Source: UBA5399 sp964464145 (lineage in GTDB: Bacteria; Bacillota; Clostridia; Christensenellales; Christensenellaceae). From it: 27,195 nt of DNA. Of the stretch, positions 1 to 6,208 are shown piece after piece; positions within the stretch are counted from its first letter, which is position 1, and every line of letters begins with the position of its first letter. Location of the stretch: contig CAYXFB010000034.1 in NCBI GenBank assembly GCA_964464145.1, positions 1 to 27,195 of the forward strand. Reading direction: 5' to 3'. Below the pieces are notes generated by a model. That model was not told where the DNA came from. It saw nothing but the letters and a program-made list of their open reading frames with translations, and did no database searches. The translations under genes and the position numbers were made by a program.

Positions 1-66
1 AAAGATGACCGCGCGCGGAGCGTGAGCGGCGCTCTATCCCCAAATCATCTCAAAAGGCGACGCGCG

Positions 67-92
67 TCCGGAAAATGCCCCCGTGTTCCGGA
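67..92. other. Perfect inverted repeat near the left edge
   Basis: The arms TCCGGAA (67-73) and TTCCGGA (86-92) are perfect complements around a 12-base loop. No T-run follows on either strand, so this does not look like a terminator. It sits at the left border of the A/C-rich tract. Function unknown. Confidence 0.5.
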
Positions 93-96
93 GCGT

Positions 97-252
97 ACAA
101 ACTCAAACAAAAAACACGCTCAAACCTCGAACACCAAGAACACAAACCAAAACCATTACGCACACACCAAAAACGAGCACCCCAACCCCAACAAAAAACC
201 ATGTCCCAAACCAAAGCCAACATCAAACCCAAAACGAACCTCCCAAGCACAC
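97..252. other. A/C-rich strand-asymmetric tract, non-coding
   Basis: In these 156 bases only 19 are G or T on the plus strand, so about 88 percent are A or C. The opposite strand is correspondingly G/T-rich. Short open frames cross it, but their translations are low-complexity Lys/Asn/Thr/Pro or Trp/Gly/Phe strings with no recognisable domain, and no ribosome binding site leads into them. I see no gene here. Confidence 0.6.
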
Positions 253-305
253 GCCGGATGTGCTTCTCATTTTTTCCCCGCGCAACGCGCGGGAAAAAAG
301 CCACC

Positions 306-363
306 GCGGCGAGCGGAAGCATACACGCAACGTGTAGGTTAGAATAAAGCCCCACGGCGAGCG
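306..363. repeat. 58-base direct repeat, copy A
   Basis: This copy matches 412-469 at 50 of 58 positions without gaps. It begins GCGGCGAGCGGAAG, contains the stem TACACG-CAA-CGTGTA and ends CGGCGAGCG. The centre-to-centre distance to copy B is 106 bases. Confidence 0.75.
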
Positions 364-411
364 TAAATTTTTAAATTTATTGTTTGATGAACAATAAATC
401 ATAAATGCAGC

Positions 412-469
412 GCGGTGAGCGGAAGACTACACACAACGTGTAGGTTATCATAAAGCCCAATGGCGAGCG
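412..469. repeat. 58-base direct repeat, copy B
   Basis: This is the second copy of the 306-363 repeat, with 8 mismatches. Most mismatches lie outside the stem arms. One (G to A) opens the base of the loop, giving the stem CTACAC-ACAAC-GTGTAG. A weaker third unit starts inside its last bases, at about 462. Confidence 0.75.
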
Positions 470-596
470 GAGAATAAGCGCAATGCTTGGGTTAGCACAA
501 AACATAGCGATAAGCGAAAAAAATGCAAATCAAACAAAAAAACCACGGCAATTAGAAACTACCGCACAAAAAAAAGCCTAGCGGCCAGCGAAAAAA

Positions 597-1514
597 TCAA
601 AGCTTGAGCCGAGCGCGCTTATAAAGCCGCCGAAAACCCAACCTCTCCTCCCGAGGCACAACAGGAATACCATTAAAATTAACATTATAAATAAAAGATT
701 CCAGCACGGTGATGTCCCGCTCATCATGAAAATACCCGTCCACAATATCAATAAAAGCAAGGCTCTTCTCTATGGCGCGCTCTATAAGCGCAAGATAGGG
801 CGCATAATCGAACAGATCCTTCACCTGATCGTAGGGATAGTGTAACATAGTGAAAAGATCCAGCATGGTGAAATGGTTCTGAAGCCGCATCCATTTGAGC
901 TGCTTCTCGCTGGGCTTGTACATTTTGCGGTTGTATTGCTCAAAATAGCCGTACGTGGTCTCGTAGGAGTGCGGCTTTAGCTTGAAGCCGTAATATAGCT
1001 GCTTGTGTATGTGCGAAAAAAAACGGCTGATCTCCTCGCCGCGCTCGCCCCGCACGCGCGTATCGCGCACCTGAGCCGAACGGTCGAACTCCATTGCGTC
1101 TATGCCGTGCTCCCTCGCGTACACCGTGTCTATGGCGTATTCCAGCGTGTTGTGCTCCTTCATTGCGTCCGGGCAGATGGCGTTTATGGCCGGATGAAGG
1201 TACATATCCAAAAAATAATGGGTTATATAACCGTAAAAAAAGGCCTCCAGTGTTAGCGAACCGCTTTTTTTTACGTATTCCGCCGCCTCCACAAAAAAAC
1301 GCTGCGGCCTTGCGCGATGCAGCGCATAGCCGAACATTTTATAGGTGTGACCCGCCCACATAGAGTAGTATTTATACAAATAAAAATAATCCCCACCCTG
1401 AGAGCCGGAATAATATGCATCTGTATTTTCGGCCAACACAGCCCTTACGCGCTCGTTTTCAATGCGCGTAAAGGTGTCCTGCGCCGCAACCATGTGGGTT
1501 AGAAAAGCCGGCAT
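597..1514 (-). CDS. Zinc-dependent phospholipase C-like protein
   Basis: This 305-residue protein has the pattern of the bacterial zinc-dependent phospholipase C / S1-P1 nuclease-like family (Zn_dep_PLPC). An N-terminal MPAFLTHMVAAQDTF segment carries His7. A Gly-Gly-Asp turn lies at residues 40-42, His56 follows in WAGHTYKMF, and YITHYFLDMYLHP supplies His99, Asp103 and His107, the usual helix with metal ligands. There is no signal peptide, so it is probably cytoplasmic, and its substrate is unknown. A GGAGGAG ribosome binding site lies about 11 bases before the ATG, inside the end of the upstream glycosylase gene. Five bases separate the two genes, so they are probably co-transcribed. The C-terminus is basic and its last codons run into the repeat cluster. 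The family call rests on motif pattern, not on a search. Confidence 0.75.
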   Translation of the reverse strand: MPAFLTHMVAAQDTFTRIENERVRAVLAENTDAYYSGSQGGDYFYLYKYYSMWAGHTYKMFGYALHRARPQRFFVEAAEYVKKSGSLTLEAFFYGYITHYFLDMYLHPAINAICPDAMKEHNTLEYAIDTVYAREHGIDAMEFDRSAQVRDTRVRGERGEEISRFFSHIHKQLYYGFKLKPHSYETTYGYFEQYNRKMYKPSEKQLKWMRLQNHFTMLDLFTMLHYPYDQVKDLFDYAPYLALIERAIEKSLAFIDIVDGYFHDERDITVLESFIYNVNFNGIPVVPREERLGFRRLYKRARLKL

Positions 1515-1519
1515 TCAGC

Positions 1520-2062
1520 TCATTGCTCCTCCGCCGATACCGTGCGCATATAGCAGCCCTTGTCGTGCGCTTCTATAATGCCCAGCGATTTCATGATACC
1601 GGTCACGGTAACTATGCCTATTTGCGTGAAGCCGTAGCTTTTCAGCGCAAACAGCAACCGCTCCGGCTGTTTTATTGCGTATATAAACTTAAAAAGGCTG
1701 CCGTGCTCGGCAATTATTCGGCCCGCTGCCTCCGCGTTCGTCCTAGCCGCGGAAAGCTTGGAATAGGGCAGAGCCAGCTTTTTCGCCGCCGCCTTAATAT
1801 TGCTGTCAGTTAGATTAGATACCGCCGCTATGTCATACCCGCGAAGAGCCTCCTTTAATTCTTCGCGCCTTTCTATGACTGAGAGCGTTATACGTCCGGA
1901 GCAGAGTACCGTCAGGCAAATCTGCTCAAAAATGCTGTTGTCATTCATTTTTATAACACCGTACTCATTATCATGGTACGCAACCAGCAAATCCTCCGTC
2001 GCCCAGCCGCAGCGCCTCGACGCCGCTTCATACACTGGGTAGTAATCTCTTATCTTTTCCAT
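1520..2062 (-). CDS. DNA-3-methyladenine glycosylase I family protein (Tag-like), divergent
   Basis: The 180 residues follow the Tag family from end to end. RCGWA (Cys18), YHDNEYG (Tyr29, His30) and a C-terminal AHDKGC (His166, Cys170) match the four zinc ligands of E. coli Tag (Cys4, His17, His175, Cys179). Tag removes 3-methyladenine from alkylated DNA. Two residues central to base recognition in E. coli Tag appear replaced: Glu38 by Thr51 (FEQICLT) and Trp46 by Thr59. The fold is therefore well supported, but activity on 3-methyladenine is doubtful. Its start (ATG) has only a weak ribosome binding site. It is the first gene of a two-gene minus-strand unit and diverges from hisC across a 69-base gap with a long inverted repeat. 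Confidence 0.8.
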   Translation of the reverse strand: MEKIRDYYPVYEAASRRCGWATEDLLVAYHDNEYGVIKMNDNSIFEQICLTVLCSGRITLSVIERREELKEALRGYDIAAVSNLTDSNIKAAAKKLALPYSKLSAARTNAEAAGRIIAEHGSLFKFIYAIKQPERLLFALKSYGFTQIGIVTVTGIMKSLGIIEAHDKGCYMRTVSAEEQ

Positions 2063-2073
2063 GCCCTATATAG

Positions 2074-2099
2074 TAACACAAAAATATGAATTTGTGTTA
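2074..2099. promoter_or_regulatory. Inverted repeat between the glycosylase gene and hisC
   Basis: The arms TAACACAAA (2074-2082) and TTTGTGTTA (2091-2099) are perfect 9-base complements with an 8-base spacer. They lie in the short divergent promoter region, so a DNA operator for one or both genes is the simplest reading. The size also allows an RNA hairpin. No T-run suits it as a terminator. Confidence 0.5.
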
Positions 2100-2131
2100 G
2101 AATATTTGTGAACTTTTTGTGGAGGTAGTAT

Positions 2132-3196
2132 ATGGTTAATAATGTAAACGCAGAGGCGAGGAAATATTGGAGCGGTAAGGCGTCGGGCCTCACGCCCTAC
2201 GTTGCGGGAGAGCAGCCCGCCCAGCCCATGATAAAGCTAAACACGAACGAGAACGCCTATCCGCCCAGCCCTAGCGTGGCGCAGGCCATAGCGGGCGCGG
2301 CGGCGGAGCTGCGGCTCTACCCCACAACGGACGCAAAAAAGCTGCGCGAGGCCATCGCGGAGGTGGAGGGCGTCAGCGCGGACAATATATTCTGCTCAAA
2401 CGGTTCGGACGAGGCGCTGGCGCTATGCTTCATGGCCTTTTTCGATCCCGGCAGACCCGTGAAAACAATGGACGTCACCTACAGCTTTTACCCCGTGTGG
2501 GCCAAGCTGTTTGACCTCACGCTGGATATAGTGCCGCTGCGGGAGGATTTTTCCGCGGATGCGGCCGGGCTGTGCGGCGGCGCGGGCGCGGTGATAGCCA
2601 ACCCCAACGCGCCCACCGGCATGGCTATGGCGCTACCCTGTATAGAAGAGATATTGCAGAGCACGAAGGGCGTGGTGATAGTGGACGAGGCCTACGTGGC
2701 CTTCGGCGCACAAAGCGCGCTGCCTCTCATAGATAAATACGAAAACCTGGCGGTGGTGCGCACCTTTTCAAAATCGCACAGCCTGGCCGGTCTGCGCGCG
2801 GGTTATGTCGCGGCGCAGAAAAACCTCATAACGGCGCTCAATGCCGTGAAGGACAGCTTCAATTCCTACACGGTGGACATGCTGGCGCAGGCGGGCGCGG
2901 CGGCGGCCATGAGGGACACGGCCTACTACGCCAAAACGACGGCAGATATAATAAACGAAAGGGAGCGCACCACGCTGGCGCTGGCCAAAATGGGCTATTC
3001 GGTGCTGCCGAGCGCGGCCAACTTCATATTCGTAAAATGCGCGGACGCGGCGGACACCTTCGCCTCGCTGAGGGAGCGGGGCATATTGGTTCGATATTTC
3101 CCGGGCGGGCGCACAAACGATTATTTGCGCGTAACAATAGGCACGGCGGAGCAGATGGACGCCTTTTTGGCGGCTATGGAAAAAATCAAACAGTAG
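2132..3196 (+). CDS. hisC: Histidinol-phosphate aminotransferase (possibly also aromatic aminotransferase)
   Basis: This is a 354-residue PLP enzyme of aminotransferase fold type I, the normal HisC length. Visible motifs are LNTNENAYPPSP (residues 36-47), GSDE (91-94), NPNAPTG (157-163), VDEAYVAF with Asp185 and Tyr188, and FSKSHSLAGLRAGY with the PLP lysine Lys214. The C-terminal LRVTIGT contributes the substrate carboxylate-binding arginine. HisC converts imidazole-acetol phosphate and glutamate to histidinol phosphate. In Bacillus, HisC also transaminates phenylpyruvate and hydroxyphenylpyruvate and is encoded beside tyrA. The same hisC-tyrA order here suggests a role in tyrosine/phenylalanine synthesis. 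No other his genes are in view. A GGAGG ribosome binding site sits 7 bases before the ATG. Nearly all Ile codons I read are ATA. Confidence 0.92.
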   Translation: MVNNVNAEARKYWSGKASGLTPYVAGEQPAQPMIKLNTNENAYPPSPSVAQAIAGAAAELRLYPTTDAKKLREAIAEVEGVSADNIFCSNGSDEALALCFMAFFDPGRPVKTMDVTYSFYPVWAKLFDLTLDIVPLREDFSADAAGLCGGAGAVIANPNAPTGMAMALPCIEEILQSTKGVVIVDEAYVAFGAQSALPLIDKYENLAVVRTFSKSHSLAGLRAGYVAAQKNLITALNAVKDSFNSYTVDMLAQAGAAAAMRDTAYYAKTTADIINERERTTLALAKMGYSVLPSAANFIFVKCADAADTFASLRERGILVRYFPGGRTNDYLRVTIGTAEQMDAFLAAMEKIKQ

Positions 3197-3269
3197 GCTT
3201 TTTGGTACTTTTATGGTAAGCTGTAGGCTATTACTATTAATATGAGCAGCTTTGATGCGGGAGTATATA

Positions 3270-4088
3270 ATGAAGATAGGCATTGCGGGGCTGGGGCTGA
3301 TAGGCGGTTCCATAGCGAAGGCGCTTACGGCGGCCGGCCACGCGGTATACGGTTTCGATATAAATAAGGAAGTGGAGAGCGAGGCTATCGCCTGCGGCGC
3401 AATTGCCGGCATTGCCGACTTTGCTAAGAGCGAGGCGGTCTTCGTTTGCCTGTGCCCGCGAAGCGCGGCGGCCTTCATGCTGGATACCCCCTTTGCGCCG
3501 GGCGCGCTCGTTACGGATATTTGCGGCGTAAAGCGCTTTATGTACGAAAGCGTGGCGCAGCCGCTCAAAGCGCGCGGGGTGCTCTACGTGGGCAGCCACC
3601 CCATGGCCGGCCGCGAGGTGGGCGGCTTTGCGAACAGCAGCGCGGAGCTTTTTTCCGACGCCAGCTATATAATAACCCGCGAGGCCGATACGGACGAGGC
3701 CGCCGCCGAGATGCTGGCGGCGCTGGCGGCGGATATGGGCTGCGGGCGGGTCACTTATAGCAGCGCGCTCGAGCACGATATGGAGATAGCGTACACCTCA
3801 CAGCTGGCGCACGTGGTTTCCAACTGCTATGTGAAAAATCCGGCGGCGCTAAAGACCGGCTTCTCGGCGGGCAGCTTTTTGGATCTTACGCGCGTCGCCA
3901 AGATGGACAGCGCGATGTGGGCGGAGCTTTTTTTGGAAAACGCCGATTTTTTGAGCAGGGATATAGATATAATAGTTGAAGAGCTCACGCGCGTGCGTGC
4001 GGCTATTGAAAAGGGTGACGAAGCGGAACTGCGCTCGCTTTTGAAGCAGGGCAGCGATATAAAGGGAAAAATTTCCCCAAAAAAATAA
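3270..4088 (+). CDS. tyrA: Prephenate dehydrogenase, without ACT domain
   Basis: The 272-residue product oxidatively decarboxylates prephenate to 4-hydroxyphenylpyruvate for tyrosine synthesis. The N-terminal Rossmann motif is GLGLIGGS (residues 7-14), with Asp30 at the end of the second strand favouring NAD. VTDICGVK (81-88), GSHPMAGRE with His110, LEHD with His169, and TSQLAHV with His181 fit the TyrA catalytic domain. The protein ends soon after this domain, so it lacks the C-terminal ACT domain that gives feedback control in Bacillus TyrA. I chose the ATG at 3270 because GGGAG lies 6-7 bases upstream. An in-frame TTG at 3252 would add six residues. It lies 73 bases after hisC and is likely co-transcribed. 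A GGGAAA/TTTCCC hairpin at the very end has no following T-run. Confidence 0.9.
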   Translation: MKIGIAGLGLIGGSIAKALTAAGHAVYGFDINKEVESEAIACGAIAGIADFAKSEAVFVCLCPRSAAAFMLDTPFAPGALVTDICGVKRFMYESVAQPLKARGVLYVGSHPMAGREVGGFANSSAELFSDASYIITREADTDEAAAEMLAALAADMGCGRVTYSSALEHDMEIAYTSQLAHVVSNCYVKNPAALKTGFSAGSFLDLTRVAKMDSAMWAELFLENADFLSRDIDIIVEELTRVRAAIEKGDEAELRSLLKQGSDIKGKISPKK

Positions 4089-4155
4089 AAACCTTGAATG
4101 GATCGACCCTCCCCGTTCGTATTATATATGAAAGGCTCTTTAGCGGGAGCGTTTC

Positions 4156-4686
4156 ATGCGGGGTGGCCAGATCCGCCGGGCGGATTTTTGGGTCACGGTA
4201 AATGCAATGAGAAACGAAACTGAAATACTGCGGGCTATAGACAGATATTCTGATATGCTCAGAAGAGTTTGTTTCGTTTACACCAAAAACACGCACGATA
4301 CGGAGGATATCTTCCAGGACGTATTCATAAAATACGCCACGCACAAAAAGAGCTTCGCTACCGCGGAGCACGAAAAAGCATGGCTGCTGCGGGTATGCAT
4401 AAACCGCTGCAAGGATTTTTTGAAAAAAGCTTCCCGAAGCGATGTTCCGCTGGAGGAGCTGTACGGATTTTCCGCCGAGGACGGCGGGCGGCGCACAGAG
4501 GTTTTGCACGCGGTGATGGCGCTTGCGCAAAACTATAGGACGGTGATATACTTGCACTATTTTGAAGGGTACACCGCGCCGGAAATAGCAAAGATAACGG
4601 GCAAGAACGCAAACACCGTTTATACATGGATGACGCGCGCAAAGCAGGAACTAAAAACTGTGCTGGGAGGTGAGCCGGATGCGTGA
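4156..4686 (+). CDS. ECF-type RNA polymerase sigma factor
   Basis: This 176-residue sigma-70 family protein has only regions 2 and 4. Region 2 includes DTEDIFQDVFIKYA and EKAWLLRVCINRCKDF. Region 4 includes YRTVIYLHYFEGYTAPEIAK and a helix-turn-helix NANTVYTWMTRAKQEL near the C-terminus. It should direct RNA polymerase to a small regulon, and its partner is the overlapping anti-sigma gene. The ATG at 4156 has a GGGAG site 6 bases upstream. Family similarity, however, starts only at Met18 (ATG 4207), and the first 17 codons span a small hairpin, so 4207 is a real alternative with a poorer ribosome binding site. It is not SigI, which has a different C-terminal region, although its anti-sigma partner resembles RsgI. 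Target genes cannot be told from this window. Confidence 0.9.
   Translation: MRGGQIRRADFWVTVNAMRNETEILRAIDRYSDMLRRVCFVYTKNTHDTEDIFQDVFIKYATHKKSFATAEHEKAWLLRVCINRCKDFLKKASRSDVPLEELYGFSAEDGGRRTEVLHAVMALAQNYRTVIYLHYFEGYTAPEIAKITGKNANTVYTWMTRAKQELKTVLGGEPDA
4171..4189 (+). other. Hairpin with short T-run at the start of the sigma gene
   Basis: ATCCGC (4171-4176) and GCGGAT (4180-4185) form a 6-bp stem with a CGG loop. Four more T follow, making a T5 run. It resembles a weak intrinsic terminator or attenuator. If translation starts at 4207 it lies in the 5-prime leader. If it starts at 4156 it is coding. Confidence 0.3.
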
Positions 4687-5845
4687 TGATATACAATCGG
4701 CATTCGGCCAGATAACGGCAGAGCCTGCCCTGGTGGCAAATACAAAGGACGCGGTGCTCAAAAAGGCGCCCAAGGCGAAGTCTCGCGGCCTTATGCAAAA
4801 GCTGGCCTACGCCGCCTGCGCGGCCGTGGCGGCGCTCGTGCTCACATTTGCGGGCATAGCGTATTGCTCCAGCGCGGCGTATATAAGCATAGACGTGAAC
4901 CCCAGCGTGGAGCTGGAGCTCAACCGCTTTGGCAACGTGATAGAGGCGCGGCCGCTGAATGAGGACGCGCGGCGCGTGCTCTCCGAGATAGATATAATGA
5001 ACCGCAGCTACGAATACGCGGTGGACGCAATAATAGGCGCGGAGATACAGGACGGCTACATAAATGATAAGGCGGTCGTGCTGGTGGCCGTGCAGAGCGA
5101 CGACCCCGCATTGCAGGACAGTGTGCTGAAAAATGTGGAGCAAAGAACAAAGACGGCGGAATCCGGCGGCGCGGTGGCAAAGTGCATAACCGTGGACGCG
5201 GGAACAAAGGAAGAGGCGAAGAGCTACGGCGTTTCGGCGGGCAAGTATAGCGCAATAAAGCAATTGCAGCAAAAGGACCCCACCGCCACCGTAGAAAAAT
5301 ATAAAGACAGCAGCATGAGCGATATACTAAAGTGGACGGAAGAGCCGCAAAGCGCGCCGGACGATGTGCCGATTCAAACGCAGAGCGCGGCAGCACCGGC
5401 GCCCACGGAAACACCGGCGCCTACACTGGCGCCAAGTGCAAAGCCAACCAACGCTCCCGCTGCGGAGACAAAACGCCCGAACAAGACAAAGGAGCCTGTA
5501 AAGGCCAATCCCCCCGGAGATGGGGGCGAAGGAAAGGCGGAGCCGGGAGACGGCTCACAGGATACGCCGGAGCAGGGCGGCTCTGGCAAAGCACCGGACG
5601 ACAATGAGATCGCAGCCGGTGGAGGAAGCGGAAACGGCGCTCCCAGCACGGAAATACCGGGTAATACAACGGAAATTCCGGGGAGCGCCTCCGAAGATAC
5701 ATCAGCCAATGACCGGCCGGAGTGTAGCGATGCTCCTGACGGCGGCAAGGAAGTCCCGGACAATCCGGGCACGGACGACAGCATGACAGGTGGTTTAGGC
5801 GGCGAGGAAGATACGCAAAGCGAACAGAGCGGCGGTATAGGGTAA
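4679..5845 (+). CDS. RsgI-like membrane anti-sigma factor with long disordered tail
   Basis: The 388-residue protein has three parts. A cytoplasmic N-terminus (about 1-36), beginning MRDDIQSAFGQITAEPALVA, resembles the short sigma-binding tail found next to clostridial ECF sigma factors. One membrane helix follows at about 40-60. The external domain (about 65-200) matches the RsgI middle domain: YISIDVNPSVELELNRFGNV and GYINDKAVVLVAVQ. From about residue 215 to the end the sequence is low complexity, rich in Pro, Ala, Thr, Gly, Glu and Asp, with no recognisable sensory domain. RsgI proteins hold their sigma factor until an outside signal is sensed. The ATG at 4679 has GGGAGG 8 bases upstream and overlaps the sigma gene by 8 bases, so translation is coupled. 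A GTG at 4670 is a less likely start. Confidence 0.85.
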   Translation: MRDDIQSAFGQITAEPALVANTKDAVLKKAPKAKSRGLMQKLAYAACAAVAALVLTFAGIAYCSSAAYISIDVNPSVELELNRFGNVIEARPLNEDARRVLSEIDIMNRSYEYAVDAIIGAEIQDGYINDKAVVLVAVQSDDPALQDSVLKNVEQRTKTAESGGAVAKCITVDAGTKEEAKSYGVSAGKYSAIKQLQQKDPTATVEKYKDSSMSDILKWTEEPQSAPDDVPIQTQSAAAPAPTETPAPTLAPSAKPTNAPAAETKRPNKTKEPVKANPPGDGGEGKAEPGDGSQDTPEQGGSGKAPDDNEIAAGGGSGNGAPSTEIPGNTTEIPGSASEDTSANDRPECSDAPDGGKEVPDNPGTDDSMTGGLGGEEDTQSEQSGGIG

Positions 5846-6124
5846 ATACGACCAGCCCGCATGCCGCAATAGGGGGCAGCCTTTCTTTGGCGATGAAGGT
5901 ATTGCTTCCGGGCGGTAAGCAACAGCAGCCGCGCAACGCAGCGCATTGATCCGTTAAGGGCGAGAGCCAAGAGCTTTCGCCCAGGCCCCATGCTGAATTA
6001 TAAAGTATACAACCAACGAGATATGTTGGCTTAGAGATAATATAAAGAGAGACAAAAAGCGCGACTGCTTATGGGTGCATACGGCCGCGTTTTTTTCTTG
6101 GAAAAACTTTTTTAAAAAAGCATA
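5846..6124. other. Intergenic region after the anti-sigma gene
   Basis: No gene is apparent. It contains a strong hairpin, GGGCGAGAGC (5958-5967) and GCTTTCGCCC (5973-5982) with a 5-base loop and one G-T pair, not followed by T. A small CCAAC/GTTGG stem lies near 6011-6028 and a likely terminator at 6054-6096. A perfect 14-base palindrome CTTTTTTAAAAAAG (6107-6120) sits just upstream of the MerR promoter and may act as an UP element. A structured leader or small RNA cannot be excluded. Confidence 0.45.
6054..6096 (+). terminator. Probable terminator of the sigma/anti-sigma operon
   Basis: An A5 run and CGCG (6060-6063) pair with CGCG (6086-6089) and a T7 run (6090-6096), with one bulged G. 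The loop of 22 bases can form an inner TATG/CATA stem. The stem is short, so this is a moderate call. Confidence 0.45.
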
Positions 6125-6155
6125 TTGACTTTACCCTTAGGGCAAGGGGTATAGT
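6125..6155 (+). promoter_or_regulatory. MerR-type promoter/operator with 19-bp spacer
   Basis: The minus-35 is TTGACT (6125-6130) and the minus-10 is TATAGT (6150-6155), separated by 19 bp. This over-long spacer is the hallmark of promoters activated by MerR-family proteins. The spacer carries a near-palindrome at 6132-6151 in which 7 of 10 pairs match plus one G-T. An A/T-rich palindrome lies directly upstream. Autoregulation of the following merR-type gene is the obvious inference. Confidence 0.85.
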
Positions 6156-6208
6156 GTACTTACAAACCGGTTTTGTACTAAGTAAAGAATGGGAAGGACG
6201 GCGAAAAG

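Larger units (their letters stand above)
270..592. repeat. Cluster of degenerate hairpin repeats
   Basis: Four or five related units lie head to tail. Each appears to have a small stem-loop around a core resembling CRCAAYG, then an A-rich stretch, an AAAGCC-like box and a GGCGAGCG-like box. The stems are a GCGC/GCGC stem extended by T6C3/G3A6 at 270-299, TACACG/CGTGTA at 322-336, CTACAC/GTGTAG at 427-443 and AAGC/GCTT at 476-488. A fifth unit at about 565-592 retains only the AAAGCC and GGCCAGCG boxes and abuts the stop codon of the phospholipase-like gene. No complete gene is visible between 1 and 596. The stems lack trailing T-runs, so they are not ordinary terminators. The units could be a repeat family, a structured RNA or decayed sequence. 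Confidence 0.55.

Noticed and set aside
270..299. Hairpin with T6 and A6 flanks as an intrinsic terminator
   Set aside because: On both strands the T-run precedes the stem and A follows it, the opposite of a terminator. It fits better as one unit of the repeat cluster.
22..355. Several open frames on both strands in the left edge region
   Set aside because: They are products of A/C-rich low-complexity DNA and the hairpin repeats. They overlap one another, lack ribosome binding sites and give no recognisable protein.
4066..4085. GGGAAA/TTTCCC hairpin at the end of tyrA as terminator
   Set aside because: It lies within the last codons and is followed by A, not T, on the plus strand. No minus-strand gene ends there.
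5893..5949. Possible 18-codon micro-ORF after the anti-sigma gene
   Set aside because: There is no ribosome binding site, and the peptide is a Gln/Arg-rich string without features.
5374..5991. Long minus-strand open frame opposite the anti-sigma gene
   Set aside because: It is an antisense by-product of the GC-biased low-complexity tail region. No start signals or domain are visible.
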